A stretch of 64,000 bases of DNA from assembly GCF_009730335.1 (NCBI RefSeq), contig NZ_CP046315.1:930001-994000 (forward strand), written 5' to 3'. Positions 36,601 through 44,154 of this stretch are shown here, piece after piece. Under the pieces are notes generated by a model. It made no database searches and had not been told where the DNA came from. It saw nothing but the letters and a program-made list of their open reading frames with translations. The DNA comes from Schaalia odontolytica (GTDB lineage: Bacteria; Actinomycetota; Actinomycetes; Actinomycetales; Actinomycetaceae). A program made the position numbers and the translations under genes. The first letter of the stretch is position 1; each line of letters begins with the position of its first letter.

Positions 36601-37597
36601 CTCGCACACGCACCAGATGAGCTACGAGTTCACGCTGGACACGCAAGCACCCGTCATCTCCAACCTGACGGTGAGCGGCGAGGGCGATGCCCGTACGGTG
36701 TCCTTCGACGTCACCGACGCCTCGCCCGTGGCCGGCATCGACTTCCACGAGGATGCCGACGGCACCTGGTACTACCGCAAGCTCGTCGAGGATGACGGCG
36801 AGATCCTGGCCGACGGCACGCATCGCTACCACTTCGCCGTGCCCGTCTCGGAGCTGAAGGCCGCCTGGGCGCAGCAGGGACGCACGGACGAGGCCCCGGT
36901 GACCCCGTACCTCTTCGCCTGGGACTGGGGCGTCAACCCCGCCAAGCAGGAGGTGCGCCTCCAGGGCGATCCGACTCCTGCTCCGACCCCGGCACCTGAG
37001 CCGACGGTGGATCCGACGCCCGCTCCCGAGCCGACGCCCGCTCCCGAGCCGACTCCGGCTCCGAGCGTGGATCCGTCCCCGGTGCCCGCGCCCCAGGGTG
37101 GGGCGTGGATCAGTGATTCGGTCGGCTGGTGGTACCGCTACGCAGACGGTTCGTACCCCAGGAACGGTGCTGCCCTCATCGACGGAGCCACCTATCGTTT
37201 CGATGCCAGCGGATACATGCGCACCGGCTGGGTGAGCGAGGCTGGTTCGTGGTTCTACCACGACGCTTCGGGTGCTCAGGCGAGTGGCTGGGTGAAGGAT
37301 GGTGCGTCCTGGTACTACCTGGATCCGGCGACGGGTCGCATGGTCACCGGTTGGCTGCTTGATGGGCTGACCTGGTACTACCTGACACCCGGCAGTGGCG
37401 CGATGGCGACCGGTTGGGTCAAGGACGGCTCATCCTGGTACTTCATGCACTCCAGCGGCGCGTTGACGACCGGGTGGCTGCGCCAGGGCTCCTTCTGGTA
37501 CTACCTGAGCACCGACTCGGGTGCCATGTACACGGGCGGGCACTGGATCGGCTGGAAGTGGCACTACTTCGCCGAGAACGGCGAATGGAACGGCTGA
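33620..37597 (+). CDS. Secreted subtilase with C5a-peptidase-like domains and surface-binding repeats
   Basis: 1325 residues from ATG 33620, which gives a normal signal peptide (MTHHSTPALALAAALAL...ALAAS); an open frame begins at 33485 but without signal features. Prodomain with TIIVQLEDG; S8 catalytic residues Asp206 (EVIDSGLQT), His275 (LSHGTHVT) and Ser616 (SGTSMASP), with a PA-like insert; Fn3-like domains (FYGSWGAPDVFDG); a Pro-rich linker around 1118-1158; choline-binding-type repeats to the end. It closely parallels residues 1-1110 of the 2222-residue subtilase but lacks the Ig-like and LRR parts. The flanking RNA-like element copies suggest shared control. Confidence 0.92.
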   Translation: MTHHSTPALALAAALALTGVSVPALAASPQPGGVLPANPTHASSKDTQSGTRVEDALLSIRQAEAGGATLPDASSAQEAADDTPTTIIVQLEDGTAGSSTQAMRDDVKARIASAVAGIVPGAQVTTVREYTNAFVGFAIEAPGSALSAIQKVEGVKTAFNEGVHKPMDTGAEGSGAPVLKNASSLAMTRANEVVLKGDRQVIEVIDSGLQTDHDAFAGSMDGVDVRMSQADVQAFAGKLPHGGAGTYVNSKIPFAYDYADNDADVVPHSEKDLSHGTHVTAIAAANADVLQGTAPHAQIVVAKVASDEDGSMLDSALLAALDDALVIKPDVINLSLGDDSGMSSDAGSVFAGVYEKLAAAGITVNAAGGNAFSNAYGNNSGQNKPFATDPDTGTLGEPASYKSTLAVASVDNQEALSYVSLGDRTIAYRTALNGQGEAVRGLRDVPEKTYRIVDAGAGGTDRLEQYAGTDLSGVIVLEDRGGTDSRDGSAMTEELKARNLTALSPAPAALMVADTDEAYTPYQAILGSTTSMPTVTITKRDGEAIREALAAANGADVTVTVTHSGIVLASNNPTASEFSAWGVAPDLTLKPEIAAPGGDIMSAYLGNEYQRLSGTSMASPQVAGISALVRERLAGDPAFSGMSAEQKNAVVTNLLMGTAHPLIDVELSDGTYYSPRRVGAGAVDALAATTATVYPTVVGAADPSRPKADLGDGTKGWTFQVQLTNLSDAAYTYTLGGQALSEMVEGGLFLEHSQNWVGAGISLTFSGDGVAEAGDAQQITVPAMSNATVTVTVTPESEFAAFASENTPKGTFIDGAVTFTSEDGTPSLTVPYLGFYGSWGAPDVFDGKWSDDETTPVHVFRSALVNAHSSIPLGALNPLSDKQDSNLVTTINTQRLITSRAKWAGAPDRIAPMTGMLRSVPSMSVTYRNSAGELVRSYTINRVRKSLYDLETGWTKPGEFAGEEPFFDGYDQSGNELPDGAYTVTIEAATDGPSSHTHQMSYEFTLDTQAPVISNLTVSGEGDARTVSFDVTDASPVAGIDFHEDADGTWYYRKLVEDDGEILADGTHRYHFAVPVSELKAAWAQQGRTDEAPVTPYLFAWDWGVNPAKQEVRLQGDPTPAPTPAPEPTVDPTPAPEPTPAPEPTPAPSVDPSPVPAPQGGAWISDSVGWWYRYADGSYPRNGAALIDGATYRFDASGYMRTGWVSEAGSWFYHDASGAQASGWVKDGASWYYLDPATGRMVTGWLLDGLTWYYLTPGSGAMATGWVKDGSSWYFMHSSGALTTGWLRQGSFWYYLSTDSGAMYTGGHWIGWKWHYFAENGEWNG

Positions 37598-37631
37598 GGC
37601 CTAACGCGCAGCACTGACAGCGCGTAACGCA

Positions 37632-37663
37632 GTGTGCGCCCCCGGGAAACCGGGGGCGCACAC
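37632..37663 (+). terminator. Terminator of the second subtilase gene
   Basis: Perfect 14-bp stem GTGTGCGCCCCCGG / CCGGGGGCGCACAC closed by a GAAA tetraloop. Confidence 0.85.
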
Positions 37664-37696
37664 TCGTATTGGGATCACTCAGTTATCTGCGGGGTT

Positions 37697-37901
37697 AATT
37701 TCCCAGGATATTCTCAGCTCACCTTGCCATTGCCGCAAGGTTGGGTCCCTACAGTAGGTGTCATCACAAGGGAATACGGCACGGGCCACACGGGCCCGAG
37801 CAATGCCGACGAGACATCATTGAGGAGCCTTCTGGGACAACTTGCACTGTGTTGATGGGATACGCCGAGGGGCCGACCACGAGGTCGGCCCCTCGGCGTA
37901 T
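37697..37901 (+). ncRNA. Candidate structured RNA, copy 2 (downstream of the second subtilase gene)
   Basis: Homologue of 33265-33467, at the same distance from the preceding terminator but with no plus-strand gene after it, which favours an independent small RNA. Equivalent elements: CTTGC/GCAAG (37723-37739), TACAGT (37750-37755), outer stem CGGCA 37777-37781 with TGCCG 37804-37808, inner stem CGGGCC 37782-37787 with GGCCCG 37793-37798, and an 18-bp terminal hairpin 37861-37878 with 37883-37900 (loop ACGA). Relative to copy 1, the inner stem changes A-U to G-C and the terminal stem changes A-U to C-G with both partners altered. Confidence 0.6.
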
Positions 37902-38044
37902 CTGCACCTGGAGCGACTCGGGGGAACTGTGGGTGAAAAGTGCTATGCGTTGGTGTGGTGGCGCCGTGGTCTATGCTGCGAAGTCTGTGCGGTGGGGTTT
38001 TGTGGTGGGGCCTGTGGTGCGTATTTCCTACGGCGGAAGTTGTC

Positions 38045-38130
38045 TTCTGGATAGGAACGGCTCTTCTGGATAGGTTATTTTCCTATCCAGAAGCCGATGA
38101 CCTATCCAGATCGTCGTTTCCTATCCAGTT
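38045..38130 (+). repeat. Array of 11-bp motifs on a 19-bp pitch, inverted about an AT-rich centre (copy 2)
   Basis: Two direct copies of TTCTGGATAGG (38045, 38064), a 7-base centre TTATTTT, then three inverted copies CCTATCCAGA(A) (38082, 38101, 38120), all at 19-base steps. The build, the centre length and parts of the spacers (TCGTCGTTT here, TTGTTGTTT at 14738-14746) match copy 1, so the two are diverged copies of one element. Confidence 0.8.
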
Positions 38131-38390
38131 CGTTGGTGCTTGCCACCTTCGGTGGCTTCTGAAGTGGTAGTGCTGAGGGGGTATTACGCGAAACCCTCTC
38201 AACGCGTGTTGCCGGCGTGTCGGACCCTTGTGTCGTGCAATTCCGTCGTTGATTGAGGTAATCCGTCACGTGACTTCCCTCGGACCCTCATGCGGCGCCC
38301 CCGCTGAGCGGTGTCACCGCCAGCTGATTGGGGAGTTGTGGTGTCCACAACGCACATCACCAGGGTAAAATCGCCCACAATAGGCCGCGC
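38131..38390. other. Noncoding stretch between the motif array and the permease terminator
   Basis: About 260 bases with no credible gene on either strand, promoter or repeat that could be supported. Confidence 0.5.
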
Positions 38391-38433
38391 AAAAGCCGGG
38401 GCGCGTCAGGCATATTTCCCAACGCACCCCGGC
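38391..38433 (-). terminator. Terminator of the purine permease gene
   Basis: On the minus strand, a GCCGGGGTGCGT / ACGCGCCCCGGC hairpin with one mismatch is followed by TTTT, 29 bases beyond the permease stop. Confidence 0.8.
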
Positions 38434-38461
38434 CTCGTCTTTTGGAGACTCTGAGTGCTAC

Positions 38462-40402
38462 TCAGAGGCGCTCAAAGCCAGCGTCCCACGCGGCGCGCAT
38501 GGGGTTCGCGTCTGCGACCAGCTGATCGAAGCGCAGGTCGGCGATGTCGATGACCTCGCCGAGTGCGAAGCGAGCCTCGCGGGCGGGGGAGTGCTCGACG
38601 CGACGCCAGCCCGAGGACAGCAGATGCTTGCGGTCCACCACGTTGTCCACGCAGATGACCAGCGGGCGGCCAAACTTCTCGCGGTAGGCGGCAGCCAGGG
38701 CGCGCAGCTCCTCGGCTTCTTCGGAGGACACCTCGCCCACGGACAGGGATGAGGTATCCGAGCTGGCCTGCTCGTCGCCCGCACCATCGAGGACCAGGGA
38801 GACGACGTCCGTGTAGGACGCGATGAGCTCCTCGGCCTCCTCGGGGCTGGCCGCCAGGACCGCGTCCTCGAAGGAGGATCGCAGCTCAGACACGGAGGCG
38901 AAGGGACGAGATTCCCAGGCGCGCTCGACCGGCCACGTGTGCGACGAGAACATCGAGGCGAAGGTCGCGACGAACTGGTCGCGATCCATTGCGTTGACGT
39001 CGTCCAGGTTGATCTTCTTGCCGTCCACCACGGCCACGTCCGGCGAGGCCTGGCGTCCGATGTGGAAGAACAGGATGTTGAGGATGATGGCCGTCAGCGA
39101 GCCGATGGTCACGCCGGAGCCGAAGATGATCTGCAGCCAGGAGGGCATGACCGAGACGATGCCGGGCTTGAGAGTCACGAGGAGGGCTAGGCCGATCGAC
39201 GTGGAGACGATGACGGCGTTGCGGTTGTCGCGCAGGTCAACCTTCGCCAGGGTCTGGATGCCGACGACGGCGACGTTGGCGAACATCGCCAGCGAGGCGC
39301 CGCCGATGACAGGGGAGGGGATGGCGGCGACGATGGCCGCGGCCTTCGGCAACAGGCCCAGGATGATCATGAAGACGCCCGCGGCGGTGACGACCCAGCG
39401 GGACTTCACGCGGGTTAGGCGCACGAGGCCGACGTTCTGCGCGAAGCAGGTGTAGGGGAAGGAGTTGAGGACGCCGCCCAGCAGCGTGGATAGGCCGTCG
39501 GCGCGCAGGGCGTTAGCGATGTCGCGCGGGGCGATGCGCTTGCCCACGACCTCGCCGGTGGCGAAGACGTCGCCCGTGGTCTCCACGGCGGTCACAGCCA
39601 TGACGATGATCATGGCGAGGAGCGCGGTGGCGGAGAACTTCGGGATGCCGAAGTAGAAGGGCGTGGTGATGCCCAACCAGCTGGCTTCTCCCACGCCCGA
39701 GAAATCGGTCTTGCCCATCACGAATGCAACGCCCGTCATGATAACGAGGGCGAGAAGGACGGATAGGGTCCCGATGAAGCCCTTAAAGAGGCGCTGGATG
39801 ATGACGATGATCGCGATCGTTCCAAAAGCGAAGCCGAGTGCCTCGAATGTTGCGGTTGCCTTCGCTGCATCACCGGTGGCCTGATCTGCCCAGGCGACGA
39901 TGTCTCCGGCGGAGACAGACAGGAGCGTCGTGCCCATGACGGTCAGGAGCGTACCCGTGACGATCGGCGGGAAGAATCGCAGGAGCTTGGCGAAGAAGGG
40001 CGCCACCAGGAAGACGATGAGGCCGACGGCGATGATGGAGCCGTACATGGTGGCCAGGCCGGTCGTCGGGTCGGCGCCGGGCGGCGTGGCCGCTGCTCCG
40101 ATTGCGATGAGGGGGGAGACGGCGGTGAAGGTGACGCCCTGGATGAGGGGGAGCTTCACGCCAATGAAGCGGCCGATGCCGGCCGACTGGATGATGGTGG
40201 CGATGCCACAGGTAAGCAGGTCTGCGTTAATGAGGTGGACCAGCGTATGGTTGTCGAGCCCGAGGCCGGAAGCAATGACGAGCGGGACGACCACGGCGCC
40301 CGCGTAGAACGCGAGGACGTGCTGAATGCCCAGAATGGTGAGTTTCCCAAAGGGAGGGACTTGATTGACGGGGTGGGGAGCGGACGAGGGGCTTGATGCC
40401 AT
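38462..40402 (-). CDS. NCS2-family purine/uric acid permease fused to a degenerate OHCU-decarboxylase-like domain
   Basis: 646 residues from the ATG at 40402 (MASSPSSAPHPVNQ). Residues about 15-455 are an NCS2 xanthine/uracil transporter: QHVLAFYAGAVVVPLVIASG, INADLLTCGIATIIQ, the substrate segment VETTGDVFATGEVVGK and SFPYTCFAQNVGLV. Residues about 472-646 match the OHCU decarboxylase (UraD) fold: MDRDQFVATFASMFSSHTWPVERAW and AYREKFGRPLVICVDN. The HPDLA motif with the catalytic His is replaced by SYTDVV, and the S-x-x-EQ motif is not evident, so decarboxylase activity is doubtful. The domain may instead regulate uptake. An N-terminal extension into the region of lacI is rejected. Confidence 0.82.
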   Translation of the reverse strand: MASSPSSAPHPVNQVPPFGKLTILGIQHVLAFYAGAVVVPLVIASGLGLDNHTLVHLINADLLTCGIATIIQSAGIGRFIGVKLPLIQGVTFTAVSPLIAIGAAATPPGADPTTGLATMYGSIIAVGLIVFLVAPFFAKLLRFFPPIVTGTLLTVMGTTLLSVSAGDIVAWADQATGDAAKATATFEALGFAFGTIAIIVIIQRLFKGFIGTLSVLLALVIMTGVAFVMGKTDFSGVGEASWLGITTPFYFGIPKFSATALLAMIIVMAVTAVETTGDVFATGEVVGKRIAPRDIANALRADGLSTLLGGVLNSFPYTCFAQNVGLVRLTRVKSRWVVTAAGVFMIILGLLPKAAAIVAAIPSPVIGGASLAMFANVAVVGIQTLAKVDLRDNRNAVIVSTSIGLALLVTLKPGIVSVMPSWLQIIFGSGVTIGSLTAIILNILFFHIGRQASPDVAVVDGKKINLDDVNAMDRDQFVATFASMFSSHTWPVERAWESRPFASVSELRSSFEDAVLAASPEEAEELIASYTDVVSLVLDGAGDEQASSDTSSLSVGEVSSEEAEELRALAAAYREKFGRPLVICVDNVVDRKHLLSSGWRRVEHSPAREARFALGEVIDIADLRFDQLVADANPMRAAWDAGFERL

Positions 40403-40567
40403 CTGTGTCTCCTGGACCTTTATCCAAGTGTTGAAGGGACCCCTCCATTCTCTGCGATCGGGATAAGTGTTGTATGAGTTATTTAGAAAGTGTGGCGAGT
40501 GATATGTTCCGGGTGCTTTTCGTTTACGATGTGAACAAAGCTGGACGTATGCGGGAGGGAGGTCGGT

Positions 40568-41581
40568 ATGTCGCGCAATGGTCGTCCTCCGTCGATGGCG
40601 GACGTGGCGGAGATGGTCGGTGTCTCGCATCAGACGGTGTCTCGCGTTGTGAACGGCAAGGGGCGCGTATCGCCTCGGACACGTGAGCGCGTGCAGGCCG
40701 CGATTGAACAGCTGGGATACCGCCCGAACTCGGTTGCCCGCGCCCTGGTGACCGCCCGCTCGGGCATTATCGGCGTCGTGACCACAACCTCGGCCCACTT
40801 CGGTCCCTCCTCGATGCTGGTGGCCCTGGAGGTCGCCGCCCGCGAGGCCGGGCTTTTCACGTCGGTTGTGGCCCTCGATCGTTTCGGTCCCGACGACGTG
40901 GCCAGTGCCTTCGACCACTTCTCCTCCCTGGCGGCCGAGGCGATCGTGGTCATCGCGCCGGTGGATTCTCTTGCCGAGACCGTGGCATCGCAGGGCGCGT
41001 CTGTGCCGGTTGTTGCGGTCTCCGGCGGGCGCACGTTCGGTCGCGGGGTGTCGGTCGTTCACGCGGACCAGCGCGGAGGTGCGCGCGCGCTCGCGGAGCA
41101 CCTGATGACGCTCGGTCATCGCGATATCGCCTGCGTGGCGGGTCCTCAGGAGTGGTTCGAGGCGCGTGAACGCGTGGCCGGGTGGCGCGAGGCGATGGTC
41201 CAGGCGGGTCTGCCGATGCGCGAGCCGCTCGTCGGCTCGTGGGAGGCGCGCTGGGGGTACGTTGCAGGACAGAACATCGTCGAGGATGACCTGCCTGATG
41301 CCGTCATGTGCGCGAACGATGAGGTCGCGGTCGGCCTCCTCCGAGCCTTCGCCGAGGCCGGGGTGAGTGTTCCGGGTGACGTGTCGGTCGCGGGTTTCGA
41401 CGACGTGCCGATGGCCGCCTACGCGGGGCCGGGGCTGACGACAGTGCGTCAGGATTTCGCGGACCTTGGGCGCTGCGCGCTTGAGGCGGTCAGCTATGCG
41501 CTCGACGGTGAATCGGTGGACACGTACGTGCGTCCAACGCGCCTCGTTGTGCGCGGTTCGACGGGAGTTTGCCCTCGTTAG
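40568..41581 (+). CDS. LacI-family transcriptional regulator of the arabinose cluster
   Basis: 337 residues, preceded by GGGAGGGAGG. The helix-turn-helix is MADVAEMVGVSHQTVSRVVNGKGRVSPRTRERV; the hinge helix (GYRPNSVARAL) follows and then the periplasmic-binding-protein-like ligand domain, with the conserved ANDEVAVGLLRAFAEAG and SVAGFDDVPMAAY segments. Adjacent araD, araA and a sugar ABC transporter suggest L-arabinose or a related sugar as inducer. Centrally symmetric AACGTT-core sites in front of araD and of the transporter gene are its probable operators. Confidence 0.85.
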   Translation: MSRNGRPPSMADVAEMVGVSHQTVSRVVNGKGRVSPRTRERVQAAIEQLGYRPNSVARALVTARSGIIGVVTTTSAHFGPSSMLVALEVAAREAGLFTSVVALDRFGPDDVASAFDHFSSLAAEAIVVIAPVDSLAETVASQGASVPVVAVSGGRTFGRGVSVVHADQRGGARALAEHLMTLGHRDIACVAGPQEWFEARERVAGWREAMVQAGLPMREPLVGSWEARWGYVAGQNIVEDDLPDAVMCANDEVAVGLLRAFAEAGVSVPGDVSVAGFDDVPMAAYAGPGLTTVRQDFADLGRCALEAVSYALDGESVDTYVRPTRLVVRGSTGVCPR

Positions 41582-41624
41582 AGGCTCTTTTTTGTATTCT
41601 TGCTTGCCTTATGCGCGGGTGAGT

Positions 41625-41636
41625 GTTAACGTTAAC
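41625..41636. promoter_or_regulatory. LacI-type operator before araD
   Basis: Perfect 12-bp palindrome GTTAACGTTAAC with the central CpG typical of LacI/GalR operators, 37 bases before the araD start. Confidence 0.75.
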
Positions 41637-41673
41637 CCATCCGATGGTTATCGGCGCTCAGTGAGGAGTACGA

Positions 41674-42387
41674 ATGGATCGCCGCAACCCCGACACATGG
41701 ACCCCCGAATTCGCGCGCGAGATCGAGCGCGTTCGTGAATACGTCGCCACCCTGCATGCCGAGCTGCCCCGCTGGGGCCTCGTTGTCTGGACGGCAGGAA
41801 ACGTCTCCCAGCGAGTGCGCGGCGAGGCCGAGGACGGCAGCCAGGACCTCCTCGTCATTAAACCCTCGGGTGTGTCCTACGACGACCTGAACTCCGAGGC
41901 GATGGTCGTGTGCGACCTCGACGGCAACCTCGTACTGGGGGAGGGTGCGCCCTCCTCGGACACTGCCGCGCACGCCTACGTCTATCGCCACATGAGTGAC
42001 GTGGGCGGCGTCGTGCACACGCACTCCACCTACGCCACCGCATGGGCTGCGCGCGGAGAGGAGATTCCCTGCGTCCTGACCATGATGGGTGACGAGTTCG
42101 GCGGTCCCGTCCCTGTCGGCCCCTTCGCTCTCATTGGCGACGACTCGATCGGGCGCGGCATTGTTGACACCCTGCGCGAATCGCGCTCGCCGGCGGTCCT
42201 TATGCGCAACCACGGCCCCTTCACGATTGGGCGCGACGCGCGTGCAGCCGTCAAGGCCGCCGTCATGGTCGAGGAGGTCGCCAAGACCGTGCACGTCGCC
42301 CGGGTGGGCGGGCCTCTCGTTCCCATCGAGCAGCAGCACATTGATTCCCTCTACGACCGCTACCAAAACGTCTACGGACAGCACTGA
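41674..42387 (+). CDS. araD: L-ribulose-5-phosphate 4-epimerase (AraD family)
   Basis: 237 residues, class II aldolase/adducin fold. It converts L-ribulose 5-phosphate to D-xylulose 5-phosphate. Phosphate-binding [10 protein letters not shown] and [10 protein letters not shown], the zinc ligands in [12 protein letters not shown] and the third His in [10 protein letters not shown] are all present. The C-terminal [11 protein letters not shown] is characteristic of AraD rather than fuculose aldolase. A GTGAGGAG ribosome-binding site precedes the ATG. The araA start follows after 19 bases. Confidence 0.93.
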   Translation: MDRRNPDTWTPEFAREIERVREYVATLHAELPRWGLVVWTAGNVSQRVRGEAEDGSQDLLVIKPSGVSYDDLNSEAMVVCDLDGNLVLGEGAPSSDTAAHAYVYRHMSDVGGVVHTHSTYATAWAARGEEIPCVLTMMGDEFGGPVPVGPFALIGDDSIGRGIVDTLRESRSPAVLMRNHGPFTIGRDARAAVKAAVMVEEVAKTVHVARVGGPLVPIEQQHIDSLYDRYQNVYGQH

Positions 42388-42406
42388 CATCAAAGGAGAT
42401 TTCACC

Positions 42407-43915
42407 GTGACCAGTTTCTACGAGGATCGCGAGGTCTGGTTCGTCACCGGCAGCCAGGACCTGTACGGCGAGGAAACCCTGGCGCAGGTTGCGCAGCAGT
42501 CCCAAGAGGTCGTTCGCCTGCTCAACGAATCCGACCTGCTTCCCGCGCCGATCGTGTGGAAGCCCGTCCTGAAGGACTCCGACGCCATCAAGCGTGCGAT
42601 GCTCAAGGCCAGCGCGGACGACCGTGTCCTCGGCGTCATCTCCTGGATGCACACCTTCAGCCCCGCAAAGATGTGGATCCGCGGCCTCGAGGTCCTGCGC
42701 AAGCCCCTGCTGCACCTGGCGACCCAGGCTAATGTCGAGATCCCCTGGGGCAGCATCGACATGGACTTCATGAACCTGAACCAGGCAGCGCACGGTGACC
42801 GCGAATACGCCTACATCCTGACGCGCCTGGGCCTGGCTCGCGCCACGGTCGTCGGTCATGCCTCGCAGGACAGCACGCGTCGCCGCGTCGCCAACTGGGT
42901 GCGCTCGGCCGGCGGTTTCGCGGCGACCAACGAGCTGCGCGTCGTGCGCTTCGGCGACAACATGCGCAACGTGGCCGTCACAGAGGGTGATAAGACCGAG
43001 GCTGAGCGCCGCCTCGGCGTCTCGGTCAACACGTGGTCGGTCAACGACCTCGTGGCCGTCGTTGACGCCGTGGACGAGGGAGCCATCGACGCCCTCGTGG
43101 CCGAATACTGCGAGGGTTACGACGTGGCCCCCGAGCTGGCCCCGGGTGGTGATCGCGCGGAATCCCTGCGCTACGCCGCCCGCGAGGAGATCGCGCTGCG
43201 CACCTTCCTCGAGGAGCGCGGGGCGATGGCCTTCACGACTAACTTTGAGGATCTTGGCGGGCTTCGTCAGCTCCCCGGCCTGGCCGTGCAGCGCCTGACC
43301 GAGGCCGGCTACGGTTTCAGCGCCGAGGGGGACTGGAAGACTGCGGTCCTCGTGCGCGCCGCGAAGGTGATGGGGGAGGGGCTGCCTGGTGGCGCCTCGC
43401 TCATGGAGGACTACACCTACAACCTCGTTGAGGGCCAGGAGATGATCTTGGGCGCCCACATGCTTGAGGTGTGCCCCTCGCTGACGAATGCCCGTCCGCG
43501 CATCGAGATTCACCCCCTGGGTATCGGGGATCGCGAGGATCCCGTCCGCATGGTCTTCGATGCGGCCCCGGGACGCGGCGTCGTTGTCGCCATGTCCGAC
43601 ATGCGCGACCGCTTCCGCCTCACCGCGAACATTGTCAATGTCATCGAGCCTCCCCAGCCGATGCCCAAGCTCCCTGTCGCTCGCGCGATGTGGATCCCCG
43701 AACCTGACTTCTACACCTCCGTCGAGGCGTGGCTGACAGCGGGCGGAGCGCACCACACGTGCATGTCGACGCAGATTGAGCCTGAGGTGTGGGAGAACTT
43801 TGCGGCGCTGGCGCACATGGAGCTTGTGGTTATCGACGAGTTGACGACGCGACGCGACTTCGCCTCCGGCGTGCGCTGGAACCAGGCGTACCACCGCCTC
43901 GCTGAAGGGCTGTAA
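42407..43915 (+). CDS. araA: L-arabinose isomerase
   Basis: 502 residues from the GTG at 42407, seven bases after AAAGGAGAT; in-frame sequence upstream belongs to the araD region. It converts L-arabinose to L-ribulose. Typical segments: [17 protein letters not shown] at the start, [82 protein letters not shown] and [14 protein letters not shown] near the C-terminus, holding the metal-site Glu and His residues. The terminator after it separates it from the transporter unit. A ribulokinase gene is not nearby. Confidence 0.96.
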   Translation: MTSFYEDREVWFVTGSQDLYGEETLAQVAQQSQEVVRLLNESDLLPAPIVWKPVLKDSDAIKRAMLKASADDRVLGVISWMHTFSPAKMWIRGLEVLRKPLLHLATQANVEIPWGSIDMDFMNLNQAAHGDREYAYILTRLGLARATVVGHASQDSTRRRVANWVRSAGGFAATNELRVVRFGDNMRNVAVTEGDKTEAERRLGVSVNTWSVNDLVAVVDAVDEGAIDALVAEYCEGYDVAPELAPGGDRAESLRYAAREEIALRTFLEERGAMAFTTNFEDLGGLRQLPGLAVQRLTEAGYGFSAEGDWKTAVLVRAAKVMGEGLPGGASLMEDYTYNLVEGQEMILGAHMLEVCPSLTNARPRIEIHPLGIGDREDPVRMVFDAAPGRGVVVAMSDMRDRFRLTANIVNVIEPPQPMPKLPVARAMWIPEPDFYTSVEAWLTAGGAHHTCMSTQIEPEVWENFAALAHMELVVIDELTTRRDFASGVRWNQAYHRLAEGL

Positions 43916-43927
43916 AAAACTCCAACC

Positions 43928-43964
43928 TCGGGAGTATGCCGTGTTTTCTACGGTGCACTCCCGA
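43928..43964 (+). terminator. Terminator of araDA
   Basis: TCGGGAGT (43928-43935) pairs with ACTCCCGA (43957-43964), with an inner GCCGT/ACGG stem around a TTTTCT-type loop. Confidence 0.75.
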
Positions 43965-43997
43965 TACTATCCTTCGTGTGTATGTCCGTTCTTAAAA

Positions 43998-44037
43998 TTG
44001 TGAACGTTAACAATTGTTATTGGAACGTTATCAATTG
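43998..44037. promoter_or_regulatory. Tandem LacI-type operators before the sugar transporter
   Basis: TTGTGAACGTTAACAATTG (43998-44016) and TTGGAACGTTATCAATTG (44020-44037) share the AACGTT core with the araD operator. The GAACGTTA cores start 21 bases apart, two helical turns, so two dimers could bind the same DNA face. Confidence 0.75.
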
Positions 44038-44154
44038 GGCGATGCGAGGGTGACCCCTCTCTCATATGGTAAAAGTTGTCAGACCACACGATGGACGTGT
44101 GGAGACGTGACACCCGTCGACAGTGATGTCGAGGAAATAAACAGGAGATATTCC

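Noticed and set aside
38328-38525. Short plus-strand frame before the permease terminator
   Set aside because: It runs across the minus-strand terminator and the permease 3' end, and has no ribosome-binding site.
40403-41119. N-terminal extension of the permease frame, opposite the LacI gene
   Set aside because: The LacI gene is clearly coding on the other strand; the permease start MASSPSSAPHPVNQ at 40402 fits the family.
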